Shown: positions 16,593 through 27,206, counted from the stretch's first letter. The stretch: 64,000 nt of DNA from Neisseria mucosa (GCA_003028315.1 CP028150.1:1798001-1862000); one strand, 5' to 3'. Numbers and translations: made by a program. Notes: a model not told the origin generated them from the sequence alone.

Positions 16593-17990
16593 TTAGTTTA
16601 AGGTTTTCGCTTTCTCGACCGCTTCTTCGATACCGCCTACCATGTAGAAAGCTTGCTCAGGCAGATGGTCGTATTCACCGCTCAAGATAGCTTTAAAGCC
16701 GGCAATGGTGTCACGCAGCGATACATATTTGCCGGGAGAGCCGGTAAATACTTCGGCAACGTGGAACGGTTGCGACAGGAAGCGTTGAATCTTACGCGCA
16801 CGCATCACGGTCAGTTTATCTTCGTCTGACAATTCGTCCATACCCAGAATGGCAATAATATCGCGCAATTCTTTGTATTTTTGCAGGGTAGATTGTACGC
16901 CGCGGGCTACATCATAGTGTTCTTGACCCAATACCATCGGATCCAGTTGGCGCGAAGTGGAATCGAGCGGGTCAACTGCGGGGTAAATACCCAAAGAGGC
17001 GATATCACGGCTCAATACGACAGTGGCGTCCAAGTGGGCAAATGTCGTTGCAGGAGACGGGTCAGTCAAGTCATCCGCAGGTACATATACGGCTTGAATG
17101 GAGGTAATGGAGCCTGTTTGGGTAGAGGTAATACGCTCTTGCAAACGACCCATTTCTTCAGCCAATGTCGGTTGGTAACCTACTGCTGAAGGCATACGAC
17201 CCAACAATGCGGATACTTCGGTACCGGCCAGGGTGTAACGGTAGATATTGTCCACGAAGAACAATACGTCACGGCCTTTGCCGCTTTCGTCTTTTTCATC
17301 ACGGAAGTATTCGGCCATCGTCAAACCGGTCAAGGCTACACGCAGACGGTTACCCGGAGGTTCGTTCATCTGACCGTAAACCATCGCCACTTTGTCCAAT
17401 ACGTTGGAATCTTTCATCTCGTGGTAGAAGTCATTACCTTCACGGGTACGCTCACCCACACCTGCAAACACGGACAAACCGCTATGTGCTTTGGCGATGT
17501 TGTTAATTAATTCCATCATGTTGACGGTTTTGCCTACACCGGCACCACCGAACAGACCTACTTTACCGCCTTTGGCAAACGGACACAGCAAGTCAATCAC
17601 TTTAATGCCGGTTTCCAGCAGCTCAGTAGTCGCAGACAGTTCATCAAATTTCGGAGCTGTCTGATGGATGGCACGGTGTTTGTCGGTATCAATCGGACCT
17701 GCTTCGTCAACAGGCGTACCCAATACATCGACAATACGTCCCAAAGTACCTTTACCTACCGGTACTGTAATCGGCGCACCTGTATTGCTTACAGTCATGC
17801 CGCGTTTCAAACCATCCGAACTACCCATTGCAATAGTACGAACTACGCCGTCACCCAGAAGCTGTTGCACTTCCAAAGTCAGGCCGTTTGCATCCAATTT
17901 CAGGGCGTCGTAAACACGCGGAATGGCATCACGCGGAAACTCCACGTCAACTACCGCACCAATAATTTGTACGATTTTGCCTTGGCTCAT
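16593..17990 (-). CDS. atpD: ATP synthase F1 beta subunit
   Basis: A 465-residue catalytic subunit. The Walker A motif is GGAGVGKTVNMMEL, followed by the catalytic GERTREGNDFYHEM, Walker B DVLFFVDNIYRYTLAG and the DELSDEDKLTV segment (DELSEED in many homologues). It synthesises ATP at the alpha/beta interface on the cytoplasmic face of the inner membrane. Start MSQGKIVQIIG at 17990. The 38-base gap to atpG contains a half-DUS. Confidence 0.98.
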   Translation of the reverse strand: MSQGKIVQIIGAVVDVEFPRDAIPRVYDALKLDANGLTLEVQQLLGDGVVRTIAMGSSDGLKRGMTVSNTGAPITVPVGKGTLGRIVDVLGTPVDEAGPIDTDKHRAIHQTAPKFDELSATTELLETGIKVIDLLCPFAKGGKVGLFGGAGVGKTVNMMELINNIAKAHSGLSVFAGVGERTREGNDFYHEMKDSNVLDKVAMVYGQMNEPPGNRLRVALTGLTMAEYFRDEKDESGKGRDVLFFVDNIYRYTLAGTEVSALLGRMPSAVGYQPTLAEEMGRLQERITSTQTGSITSIQAVYVPADDLTDPSPATTFAHLDATVVLSRDIASLGIYPAVDPLDSTSRQLDPMVLGQEHYDVARGVQSTLQKYKELRDIIAILGMDELSDEDKLTVMRARKIQRFLSQPFHVAEVFTGSPGKYVSLRDTIAGFKAILSGEYDHLPEQAFYMVGGIEEAVEKAKTLN

Positions 17991-18028
17991 TATCGTATCC
18001 TAATTTCCTGTTCAGGTTTCAGACGACA

Positions 18029-18904
18029 TTAAACTGCCGCCGCACCTGCTACAATTTCTGACAATTCCGTGGTAATCGCAGCTTGACGCGATTTGTTATA
18101 TACCAAACGCAACTCTTTAATGGCATTGCCTGCATTGTCGGTGGCTGCTTTCATTGCCACCATACGCGCAGCTTGCTCAGATGCCATATTGTCACTCAAT
18201 GCTTGGTAAACCACAGACTCTAAATAGCGGCGAACCAGATATTCCAACACAGCGACAGGACTTGGCTCATAACGGTATTCCCAACTGAATGAAGAATAAC
18301 TCTCCTCGTCTTCTATCACATTTTCGCCGATAGGCAGCAGAACCTCCAACCGTGGTTCTTGACGCATGGTATTCACAAAACATGAATACACCAGATGTAT
18401 CTTATCTAACTCATGCTTCTCGTAACGTTGGAAGATTTCAGTCAATGGACCAAGCAGCAATTCCATTCTTGGGGTATCACCCAAATTAATCGCACTGGCA
18501 ATAACGTTCAAACCGATGTTTTGACAAGCTGCCAAACCTTTACTACCTAAACAGACGACATCAACTTCAATGCCTTGTTCCTGGTATTCTTGGACTTGCG
18601 CTAAGAATTTCTTCAAAACATTCGCGTTCAAACCACCGCAAAGACCTTTATCAGAGGTGATTAAAATGAAACCTACCCGACGTGTTTCACGATGAGGTGC
18701 CAATAATTTAATACCGTGATCTTCATGGGTTCGCGCCAAATGACTCATAACTGTCCGTACTTTTTCGGCATACGGACGCGCCAAGCGCATCCGTTCCTGA
18801 GTCTTCCGCATTTTAGAGGTTGACACCATCTGCATCGCTTTAGTGATCTTTTGGGTATTTTGAACACTACGGATTTTGGTGAGAATCTCTTTTCCGACTG
18901 CCAT
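18029..18904 (-). CDS. atpG: ATP synthase F1 gamma subunit
   Basis: A 291-residue rotor shaft. The N-terminus MAVGKEILTKIRSVQNTQKITKAM and the C-terminal MVAMKAATDNAGNAIKELRLVYNKSRQAAIT (parts quoted) are the two conserved helices of the coiled-coil axle. SDKGLCGGLNANVLK is the family signature. Start is preceded by AAAGGAG. It sits between atpA and atpD, as in most bacteria. Confidence 0.97.
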   Translation of the reverse strand: MAVGKEILTKIRSVQNTQKITKAMQMVSTSKMRKTQERMRLARPYAEKVRTVMSHLARTHEDHGIKLLAPHRETRRVGFILITSDKGLCGGLNANVLKKFLAQVQEYQEQGIEVDVVCLGSKGLAACQNIGLNVIASAINLGDTPRMELLLGPLTEIFQRYEKHELDKIHLVYSCFVNTMRQEPRLEVLLPIGENVIEDEESYSSFSWEYRYEPSPVAVLEYLVRRYLESVVYQALSDNMASEQAARMVAMKAATDNAGNAIKELRLVYNKSRQAAITTELSEIVAGAAAV

Positions 18905-18928
18905 TTCAGACTCCTTTCATTTCAGCTC

Positions 18929-20476
18929 TTAGGCTTGGTAAGCATAAGAAGATTTGAAAGAATTCATGGCTTCGGTCAATGCTTTTTCGCTTTCATCGGA
19001 CATCGCACCTGATGCGTTGATTGCTTCTAAAACACCAGGATGCTGAGTGCGTACAAAGCTCAAAAATTCCGCTTCGAAAGCCAATGCCTTGGATACCGGT
19101 ACATCTTCGTAAGAACCATTATTAATGGCCCACAAGGTCAAAGCCATTTCAGCTGTATCCAAAGTGCTGAATTGTTTTTGCTTCATCAATTCAGTAACCA
19201 CTTCACCGTGTTGCAGCTGTTTGCGTGTAGCTTCATCCAAATCGGAAGCAAATTGCGAGAAGGCTGCCAACTCACGATATTGGGCAAGTGCCAAACGGAT
19301 ACCGCCACCCAGTTTTTTAATTACTTTGGTTTGCGCAGCACCACCTACGCGCGATACCGAAATACCGGCATTAATCGCAGGACGGATACCGGCGTTAAAC
19401 AAGTCGGTTTCCAAGAAAATCTGACCGTCGGTAATCGAAATCACGTTTGTCGGTACGAATGCAGAGACGTCGCCGGCTTGCGTTTCAATAATTGGCAATG
19501 CAGTCAGAGAGCCTGTTTTGCCCTTCACTTCGCCATTGGTCAGTTTTTCAACTTCGTGTTCATTTACACGGGCAGCACGCTCCAACAAGCGGGAGTGCAG
19601 ATAGAAAACGTCGCCAGGATATGCTTCACGACCGGGAGGACGGCGCAGCAACAGGGAAATTTGACGGTAAGCAACAGCTTGTTTGGACAAGTCATCATAT
19701 ACAATCAATGCGTCTTCACCGCGGTCGCGGAAAAACTCGCCCATCGTACAACCTGCATAAGGTGCGATATATTGCAAAGCCGCAGCTTCAGAAGCAGTCG
19801 CCGCAACCACAATAGTGTGTTCCATTGCGCCATGCTCTTCCAATTTGCGTACTACGTTGGCAATAGAAGATGCTTTTTGACCGATTGCAACATAAATACA
19901 GATAACGCCCGTACCTTTTTGGTTGACAATAGCATCCAATGCTACGGCTGTTTTACCTGTTTGACGGTCACCAATGATCAACTCACGTTGACCGCGACCA
20001 ATCGGAACCATTGAGTCAATGGCCTTCAGACCGGTTTGCATAGGCTGGTCAACTGATTTACGGGCAATTACACCCGGTGCAATTTTTTCGATTGGCGCTG
20101 TGGAAGATGTGTTGATCGGGCCTTTGCCATCAATCGGGCGACCCAATGCATCTACAACGCGACCAACCAACTCACGACCGACAGGTACTTCCAAAATACG
20201 GCCGGTACAAGTAACTGTGTCGCCTTCTTTAATATGTTCGTATTCACCCAACACTACGGCGCCGACGGAGTCGCGCTCCAAGTTCATCGCCAAACCGAAA
20301 GTGTTACCCGGGAATTCGAGCATCTCACCTTGCATTGCGTCTGACAAGCCATGAATACGAACAATACCGTCTGTTACAGAAATAACCGTACCACGGGTAC
20401 GTACTTCTGTATTTCCAGACAGATTTTCAATTTTAGCTTTAATCAAATCGCTAATTTCAGCAGGATTAAGCTGCAT
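18929..20476 (-). CDS. atpA: ATP synthase F1 alpha subunit
   Basis: A 515-residue non-catalytic nucleotide-binding subunit. The Walker A motif is GDRQTGKTAVALD, with LRRPPGREAYPGDVFYLHSR and the arginine-finger region PAINAGISVSRVGGAAQ. Length and order are standard. It pairs with AtpD in the alpha3-beta3 ring. The gap to atpG is 24 bases. Confidence 0.98.
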   Translation of the reverse strand: MQLNPAEISDLIKAKIENLSGNTEVRTRGTVISVTDGIVRIHGLSDAMQGEMLEFPGNTFGLAMNLERDSVGAVVLGEYEHIKEGDTVTCTGRILEVPVGRELVGRVVDALGRPIDGKGPINTSSTAPIEKIAPGVIARKSVDQPMQTGLKAIDSMVPIGRGQRELIIGDRQTGKTAVALDAIVNQKGTGVICIYVAIGQKASSIANVVRKLEEHGAMEHTIVVAATASEAAALQYIAPYAGCTMGEFFRDRGEDALIVYDDLSKQAVAYRQISLLLRRPPGREAYPGDVFYLHSRLLERAARVNEHEVEKLTNGEVKGKTGSLTALPIIETQAGDVSAFVPTNVISITDGQIFLETDLFNAGIRPAINAGISVSRVGGAAQTKVIKKLGGGIRLALAQYRELAAFSQFASDLDEATRKQLQHGEVVTELMKQKQFSTLDTAEMALTLWAINNGSYEDVPVSKALAFEAEFLSFVRTQHPGVLEAINASGAMSDESEKALTEAMNSFKSSYAYQA

Positions 20477-20486
20477 GAAAACTCTC

Positions 20487-21020
20487 CTAATTTGTCATAG
20501 TCGCATACAGGGCATTCAATTTACCCCGCACCGACAAATCCAAGACCTGGTCACCCACTTCAACTTTGACACCGCCAATTAATTCAGGCGCGACTTCAGT
20601 TGTAATCTGCAACTTACTATCAAAGCGTTTTTTCAATATTTCAGCCAACTCAGCCAATTGATCTTCAGTCAATGGATAAGCACTGTAAATCACAGCGGAC
20701 TTAGTATGATTGAATGACAAGGTTAAAGCTTGATATTGAGCATAGACTTCAGGCAATACAGGCAAACGTTTTTGCTCTGCCAGAACAGTAATGAAATTCT
20801 TCAATTCATCACTTTTTAATTCAACGAGTTCGGCAAGTACATTTACCTTTTCAGAAGTATTGATTTCAGGTTGCTCAAGAAAAGAAATCACTTTCTGATT
20901 TTGAACAACCGCGGCTAATTCTTCCAGTCCGCCCAACCAAGACTCAATTTGGTTTTTTTCCTGCGCCAGATTAAACAATGCTTTCGCATAAGGTCTGGCA
21001 ATCGTTGCGAACTCAGCCAT
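20487..21020 (-). CDS. atpH: ATP synthase F1 delta subunit
   Basis: A 177-residue subunit linking the alpha3-beta3 head to the b-dimer stator. MAEFATIARPYAKALFNLAQEK and the C-terminal motif PELIGGVKVEVGDQVLDLSVRGKL (parts quoted) define the OSCP/delta family. Ten bases before atpA. Confidence 0.96.
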   Translation of the reverse strand: MAEFATIARPYAKALFNLAQEKNQIESWLGGLEELAAVVQNQKVISFLEQPEINTSEKVNVLAELVELKSDELKNFITVLAEQKRLPVLPEVYAQYQALTLSFNHTKSAVIYSAYPLTEDQLAELAEILKKRFDSKLQITTEVAPELIGGVKVEVGDQVLDLSVRGKLNALYATMTN

Positions 21021-21024
21021 AAGA

Positions 21025-21495
21025 TTACAGCTCCTGTTTTAAAGCGCTGAGCAGCTGCGCATGTTTTGAAGTATCTACTTCACTGCGCAAAATAGACTCT
21101 GCACCTTTAACCGCCAATGCAGCAACCTGTTCACGCAAAACTTCGCGTGCACGATTCATTTCTTGCTGGGCATCAGCTTTAGCTTGTGCTGTAATCCGCA
21201 CTGCCTCGACAGTAGCTTGCTCTTTCGCTTCTTCTACGATTTTGGCGGCACGTTTTTCGGCGTTTGCTACCATTTCGGAAACTTGGTTACGCCCTTCAGC
21301 CAAGAGTTCTGCAACTTTCTTCTCTGCCTGTTCAAAATCGCTCTTACCGCGCTCGGCAGCAGCCAAGCCTTCGGCAATTTTTGCGGCACGCTCATCCAAT
21401 GCTTTTGCGATTGGCGGCCACACGAATTTCATGGTAAACCAAACCAAACCGAAAAAGACGATGATTTGAGCGAATAAGGTTGCATTAATATTCAC
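21025..21495 (-). CDS. atpF: ATP synthase F0 b subunit
   Basis: A 156-residue stator subunit: one N-terminal membrane helix (ATLFAQIIVFFGLVWFTMKFVWPPI), then a long charged coiled coil with many Ala and Glu that dimerises and reaches up to delta. Four bases separate it from atpH, suggesting translational coupling. Confidence 0.96.
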   Translation of the reverse strand: MNINATLFAQIIVFFGLVWFTMKFVWPPIAKALDERAAKIAEGLAAAERGKSDFEQAEKKVAELLAEGRNQVSEMVANAEKRAAKIVEEAKEQATVEAVRITAQAKADAQQEMNRAREVLREQVAALAVKGAESILRSEVDTSKHAQLLSALKQEL

Positions 21496-21566
21496 GTTAG
21501 TTAACCTTCGTACTAGTGTTAATCAAACAGACCGAAGTCTGTACCTAGACGGATCACGCCGTTTGA

Positions 21567-21800
21567 TTATGCACCAAATGGTTTAACGAAGGCGAACAAC
21601 AGTGCAATAGCCACACCAATCAGGAATGCGGCATCAATCAGACCAGCAATCAGGAACAATTTAGTTTGCAGCGGACCAATCAATTCAGGTTGACGAGCAG
21701 AAGACTCCAAATATTTGGAACCGACCATTGCGATACCGATAGAGGCACCCAATGCACCCAATGCTACGATCAAACCACATGCAATTGCTACCAAACCCAT
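21567..21800 (-). CDS. atpE: ATP synthase F0 c subunit (rotor ring)
   Basis: A 77-residue two-helix hairpin. Helix 1 is GLIVALGALGASIGIAMVG; the polar loop is SSARQPEL; helix 2 carries the ion-binding carboxylate D56 in LIDAAFLIGV, equivalent to E. coli Asp61. Absence of the Na+-binding Gln/Glu pattern suggests a proton-driven ring. The 71-base gap to atpF is the longest in the operon. Confidence 0.97.
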   Translation of the reverse strand: MGLVAIACGLIVALGALGASIGIAMVGSKYLESSARQPELIGPLQTKLFLIAGLIDAAFLIGVAIALLFAFVKPFGA

Positions 21801-21851
21801 TTTTTACTCCTTGAGAAAACAAAGAAAGTTAATGAAAAACTACCTAATAAA

Positions 21852-22718
21852 TTAATGTGCATCATGAGCTTGTCCGATATAGACAAACGCCAAGGCCATA
21901 AAGATAAATGCCTGCAGGGTAATCACCAAGATATGGAAAATCGCCCATGCCAATCCGGCAAGGATGTGGAAACCAAACAGAATCGGATCCAACACTTCAA
22001 CGCTTCCAGATGTCGCCCAAGCGCCACCCAGCAAAGCAATCAGAAGGAACACCAGCTCACCGGCATACATGTTACCGAACAACCGCATACCGTGAGAAAC
22101 TGTTTTAGAGAGAAATTCGACCAGATTCAAAAGGAAGTTGGCGGGAGCAAGTTTGGCGCCGAACGGAGCGCTGAACAACTCATGAATCCAACCACGGATA
22201 CCTTTGATTTTGATATTGTAATAAATACAAATCACCAAGACACCGATAGCCAACGCTAATGTGGTATTCAAATCTGCGGTCGGTACAATACGCAACAATG
22301 CATGATGGTTACCGGTAATGTTTTGCCATAGCCACGGGAACAAATCGACCGGCAGCATATCCATGGCATTCATCAGGAAAATCCATACAAACAGCGTCAA
22401 GCCTAACGGAGCAATGGCTTTTCGAGATTGCTCGTTGTGAATAATGCTTTTGCACATATCATCCACAAACTCAAACAAAATCTCGACGGCAGCCTGAAAA
22501 CGCCCCGGCACACCCGCCGTCGCCTTCTTAGCCCCACGCAAAAGTAGGAAACTTCCGATTACACCCAACAATACAGAGAAAAATATTGCATCAATATTAA
22601 TAAAAGAAAAATCAGCAATATTATCCAAGCCTTGTCCCTTAGCGACATCGGAAAGGCTGGTCAAACTTTGCAAGTGGTGCGTGATGTAATCAGTAGCAGT
22701 AATTTTGTCACCTGCCAT
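21852..22718 (-). CDS. atpB: ATP synthase F0 a subunit
   Basis: A 288-residue inner-membrane protein forming the proton half-channels. The essential Arg lies in LSKTVSHGMRLFGNMYAGEL, and the last helix has FHILVITLQAFIFMALAFVYIGQAH. Its start overlaps the end of atpI by 11 bases. Confidence 0.97.
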   Translation of the reverse strand: MAGDKITATDYITHHLQSLTSLSDVAKGQGLDNIADFSFINIDAIFFSVLLGVIGSFLLLRGAKKATAGVPGRFQAAVEILFEFVDDMCKSIIHNEQSRKAIAPLGLTLFVWIFLMNAMDMLPVDLFPWLWQNITGNHHALLRIVPTADLNTTLALAIGVLVICIYYNIKIKGIRGWIHELFSAPFGAKLAPANFLLNLVEFLSKTVSHGMRLFGNMYAGELVFLLIALLGGAWATSGSVEVLDPILFGFHILAGLAWAIFHILVITLQAFIFMALAFVYIGQAHDAH

Positions 22719-23061
22719 AATGCTTCACTCTCAACAATACTAAAAAAACGAAATGGCTGACACCGAGCAATCCGAACAAGAACGGAAAGAATATCAAAGA
22801 CTGATGCCAAACTGCGAATACGGCAAGCATCATCACCAGTGACAGCACTACTTTTAAAATTTCCCCGATAATGAACGCTTTACCATGATACAAAGGGTTG
22901 CGCTTGGAAAATTTTAAAAGTAAAACTGCGATAGAAGACGGGACTAAATAACAAACTCCCCCTGCGACAGAAGACCAAAATCCATCCACACCCGCAAAAA
23001 CAGCACTTAATACAGAAATAATTAATAAAACAATGATTTGATAAACTAAAATCTGATTCAT
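22708..23061 (-). CDS. atpI: ATP synthase accessory protein AtpI
   Basis: A 117-residue protein with four hydrophobic segments, first gene of the operon. AtpI is thought to help c-ring assembly or Mg2+ supply and is not essential for the enzyme. FAGVDGFWSSVAGGVCYLVPS is typical of the proteobacterial AtpI/Atp synthase I family. Coupled to atpB by overlap. Confidence 0.88.
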   Translation of the reverse strand: MNQILVYQIIVLLIISVLSAVFAGVDGFWSSVAGGVCYLVPSSIAVLLLKFSKRNPLYHGKAFIIGEILKVVLSLVMMLAVFAVWHQSLIFFPFLFGLLGVSHFVFLVLLRVKHYGR

Positions 23062-23103
23062 GCAAAATTAGGGGGTACAACGGAAATGGTCAAGCGATGC
23101 TAG

Positions 23104-23132
23104 AATATAATGAAGAAGCCTGCACACGTCAA
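23104..23132 (-). promoter_or_regulatory. Candidate sigma-70 promoter of the atp operon
   Basis: On the minus strand TTGACG (23132-23127), 17 bases, TATATT (23109-23104), about 40 bases before the atpI start. Spacing and boxes are close to consensus. Confidence 0.7.
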
Positions 23133-23246
23133 GAGATAGTTAACCTTTGTGAAATAACACCAGCCACATTTAACAACGTATGTAATTTTTTATTCTATCA
23201 CAAATTACATTAAATTACAGCCATTATCCAGTAATTCTATTTCAAT

Positions 23247-23292
23247 AAAAAAGTCATCTGAAAACTGGAGAAGACGTTTTCAGATGGCCTTA
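23247..23292 (-). terminator. Terminator of parB built from degenerate DUS
   Basis: The arms read AAGTCATCTGAAAAC and GTTTTCAGATGGCCTT, i.e. DUS-like with CATCTGAA in place of CGTCTGAA. On the minus strand the hairpin ends in TTTTTTATT, 27 bases after the parB stop. Confidence 0.75.
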
Positions 23293-23318
23293 ATTTTAAA
23301 TTTTCCGCACAACCTAAT

Positions 23319-24176
23319 TCACATCTGATAATCGATGCCCAACTGTTTCAGCAGATATTCAAATGTTTCCGGCGTATCAAAGTGGAGGACGATTTTGCCT
23401 TTTTTGTGATTGGTGGTTTTGACTTCCGCGTTAACGCCCAGCCTTTCGGTCAACACGTCGTTCAGACGACGTATATCGGGGCTGATGGTTTTTTTGATTT
23501 CCTGTTTGGTTTGATGGGCGATTTGGCTGCGGCGTTCGACTTCGCGCACCGACCAACCGTTTTTTACTGCTTTTTGCGCCAATTCAAGCTGCTCGACCAC
23601 GGGCAGGGTCAGCAGGGCGCGGGCGTGTCCCATTTCAAGATGGCGGTGGTAGAGCATTTCTTGGACGGGTTCGGGCAGGCTCAACAGGCGCAGGCTGTTG
23701 GAAATGGCGCTGCGGCTTTTGCCGACCGCCTTGGCGATGGTTTCATGAGTCAGTCCGAACTCGTCGGCGAGGCGTTTCAAACCTTGCGCTTCTTCAATCG
23801 GGTTTAAGTTTTCGCGTTGCAGGTTTTCAATCAAACCCATTGCCAGCGCGGTTTCGTCGCTGATGGTTTTGATGACGACCGGAATCTCGGTCAGTCCGGC
23901 GAGCTGGGATGCGCGCCAGCGGCGTTCGCCGGCGATCAGTTCGTATTGGGAAAGGCCGTGTTCGCGCACGATGACCGGCTGGATAACGCCTTGCGCTTTA
24001 ATTGAATCCGCCAGCTCCTGCAAGGCTTCGTCGTCCATCTGTACCCGCGCCTGATAGCGGCCGGGTTGGATGTCGTTGATGGCGACGGTAGTCAGGCGGT
24101 CGCTGCTGCTGTTGTCCACGCCGTTGGAAATCAGGGAATCTAAACCGCGGCCCAAACCGCCTTTTGCTTTTGCCAT
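23319..24176 (-). CDS. parB: Chromosome partitioning protein ParB
   Basis: A 285-residue ParB/Spo0J protein. The N-terminal CTPase/ParB domain has ELIAGERRWRASQLAGLTEIPV and GLIENLQRENLNPIEEA; the central HTH is LTHETIAKAVGKSRSAISNSLRLLSLP; the C-terminal dimer domain ends in YLLKQLGIDYQM. It binds parS sites and loads at the origin region. No parA lies next to it in this window: upstream is a divergent membrane gene. A DUS lies just upstream (24189-24200), beside the start. Confidence 0.95.
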   Translation of the reverse strand: MAKAKGGLGRGLDSLISNGVDNSSSDRLTTVAINDIQPGRYQARVQMDDEALQELADSIKAQGVIQPVIVREHGLSQYELIAGERRWRASQLAGLTEIPVVIKTISDETALAMGLIENLQRENLNPIEEAQGLKRLADEFGLTHETIAKAVGKSRSAISNSLRLLSLPEPVQEMLYHRHLEMGHARALLTLPVVEQLELAQKAVKNGWSVREVERRSQIAHQTKQEIKKTISPDIRRLNDVLTERLGVNAEVKTTNHKKGKIVLHFDTPETFEYLLKQLGIDYQM

Positions 24177-24330
24177 ATTGAATCCTTTTCAGACGACCTT
24201 CCATAAAGCGCGTATTCTAGCGGATATTCGCAGGTGGCGACAATTCATATCACATCGTCTGTATTTATCAGACCGTATATTTTCAGCTAAAATCCAGCCT
24301 TCTATTTTTTATCGAACCACTCGTCATTCA

Positions 24331-24900
24331 ATGCTTTATTCTTTTCTTACCGATATGTGGGATATTCTGCGTCTGCGCTATAAAAATCCTGCTGATTATT
24401 TCTATATGCTGCCTGTCATTTTGGCGATTTTGCTGCTGTTGGGCATGATTAATGCGGCAGATATGTCGACCTTGCTCGGCGTCAGCACTGCCACCGTTGT
24501 CTTTGGCGTGTTGGTTACCGTCATAAAGTGGCTGATTTTGAGCCGTGTGATGCGTCATGTTTTGAGCAGAAACGGCGCGCCACGCCTGCCTTTATGGGGA
24601 TTCATCTTGGCATCGGAAGCTTTGATGATTCCGGCGCTGCTTGTGTTTTACGTCCCGCAGATTACGCCGCTGCTGATGTTTTGGAAGACTTGGGCGTTTG
24701 GGGCGCAGGCTGTCGGCTTGATGAAGATGGGACAGGTTAAAGTTTGGACGATATTCAAAGGCTATCTTTTGTACTTCTGCTGCATGGTTCTGATTATAGG
24801 GATTTTGATACAGCTGTTTACACTGGCTGGCTGGTTCGATAAAGCAACGCTAATGCAAAATTTTAATGCGTTAACGGCTGCTATGGAGCAGGCAAGATAA
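24331..24900 (+). CDS. Polytopic membrane protein, Yip1-like, unknown function
   Basis: A 189-residue protein with about five hydrophobic helices (YMLPVILAILLLLGMI; TATVVFGVLVTVIKWLIL; LWGFILASEALMIPALLVFYV; YLLYFCCMVLIIGILIQLF). The layout resembles small Yip1-type proteins, but no diagnostic motif is certain. ATG 24331 opens the conserved-looking N-terminus (MLYSFLTDMWDILRLRYKNP); no clear SD is seen, and a longer frame to 24070 overlaps parB on the other strand. It is divergent from parB. Confidence 0.6.
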   Translation: MLYSFLTDMWDILRLRYKNPADYFYMLPVILAILLLLGMINAADMSTLLGVSTATVVFGVLVTVIKWLILSRVMRHVLSRNGAPRLPLWGFILASEALMIPALLVFYVPQITPLLMFWKTWAFGAQAVGLMKMGQVKVWTIFKGYLLYFCCMVLIIGILIQLFTLAGWFDKATLMQNFNALTAAMEQAR

Positions 24901-24903
24901 GCC

Positions 24904-24946
24904 AGGGTCGTCTGAAAATCTACCCTTCTCGTTTTCAGACGACCTT
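24904..24946 (+). terminator. DUS hairpin after the Yip1-like gene
   Basis: GGGTCGTCTGAAAA and TTTTCAGACGACC with a 15-base loop, directly after the stop codon. The downstream tract TTCTTT is only moderately T-rich. Confidence 0.7.
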
Positions 24947-24954
24947 CTTTCAAA

Positions 24955-24989
24955 GAAAAAACCTGCACGGTTGTCCGTGCAGGTTTTTG
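24955..24989. terminator. Strong bidirectional terminator between Yip1-like gene and groEL
   Basis: AAAAAACCTGCACGG / CCGTGCAGGTTTTT with a 4-base loop: A run on one side, T run on the other, so it can stop both the plus-strand gene and groEL on the minus strand. Confidence 0.9.
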
Positions 24990-25012
24990 TTTGCGCTCAG
25001 GTTGGGGCAACC

Positions 25013-26647
<1,635 letters not shown>

Positions 26648-26690
26648 ATTTTGATTCTCCTAATTTATTTAATACATTTGATTCTGTCTG

Positions 26691-26729
26691 AGGTCGTCTG
26701 AAAACCTTGTATGCCTTTTCAGACGACCT
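26691..26729. terminator. DUS hairpin inside the groES-groEL operon
   Basis: AGGTCGTCTGAAAA and TTTTCAGACGACCT with an 11-base loop sit between the two cistrons. On the minus strand the hairpin is followed by CAGACAGAAT, not a T run, so it may act as an RNA processing or stability element rather than a full stop. Confidence 0.65.
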
Positions 26730-26752
26730 GTCGTTTTGAATGCACGGAATGC

Positions 26753-27040
26753 TTATTCCACAATCCCGAAAATGTCTTCTTCGCGCATTACCAACAGCTC
26801 TTCGCCGTCGGCTTTTACGGTTTGACCGCTGTATTTGCCGAAAATGACTTTGTCGCCGACTTTGACATCCAGCGGACGGCGGTTGCCGTCTTTACCGATT
26901 TTGCCTGCGCCCACGGCGATCACTTCGCCCATATCGGGTTTTTCAGCGGCTGCGCCCGGCAAGACGATGCCTGATGCGGTTTTTTCTTCAGCTTCCAAGC
27001 GTTTGACGACGACGCGGTCGTGTAAAGGACGGATGGTCAT
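26753..27040 (-). CDS. groES: Co-chaperonin GroES
   Basis: A 95-residue lid of the GroEL chamber. MTIRPLHDRVVVKRLEAEEKTASGIVLPG contains the mobile loop (EEKTASGIVLP); VKVGDKVIFGKYSGQTVK and the C-terminal EELLVMREEDIFGIVE are standard. First gene of the operon, with a heat-shock-type promoter candidate upstream. Confidence 0.98.
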   Translation of the reverse strand: MTIRPLHDRVVVKRLEAEEKTASGIVLPGAAAEKPDMGEVIAVGAGKIGKDGNRRPLDVKVGDKVIFGKYSGQTVKADGEELLVMREEDIFGIVE

Positions 27041-27073
27041 GTTTTATGCTCCGATAAATAGTTTGAAAACAAT

Positions 27074-27096
27074 CATCTGCCTTCATCCGGCAGATG
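27074..27096 (-). promoter_or_regulatory. Hairpin in the groES 5' untranslated region
   Basis: CATCTGCC / GGCAGATG, 8 perfect pairs with a 7-base loop, between the heat-shock-type promoter and the groES ribosome site. No T run follows on the minus strand. Confidence 0.5.
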
Positions 27097-27151
27097 CGGT
27101 TTGAAAAAGAAGGCGGCAAGTTTGTCAACAAACTTACCTTAACACAGCGGC

Positions 27152-27180
27152 AAATTAGGGTTTGTCCCGATAAATTCAAG
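27152..27180 (-). promoter_or_regulatory. Candidate sigma-32 (heat-shock) promoter of groES-groEL
   Basis: On the minus strand CTTGAAT, 13 bases, then CCCTAATT, compared with the RpoH consensus CTTGAAA-N13/14-CCCCATNT. It lies about 110 bases upstream of the groES start. Confidence 0.65.
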
Positions 27181-27206
27181 GGAAGAAGTAAAAATTTTCT
27201 ATGCGG

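Noticed and set aside
18680..18700. TGTTTCACG inside atpG as a possible parS site
   Set aside because: Only the first nine bases match TGTTTCACGTGAAACA; the second half does not, so it is probably chance.
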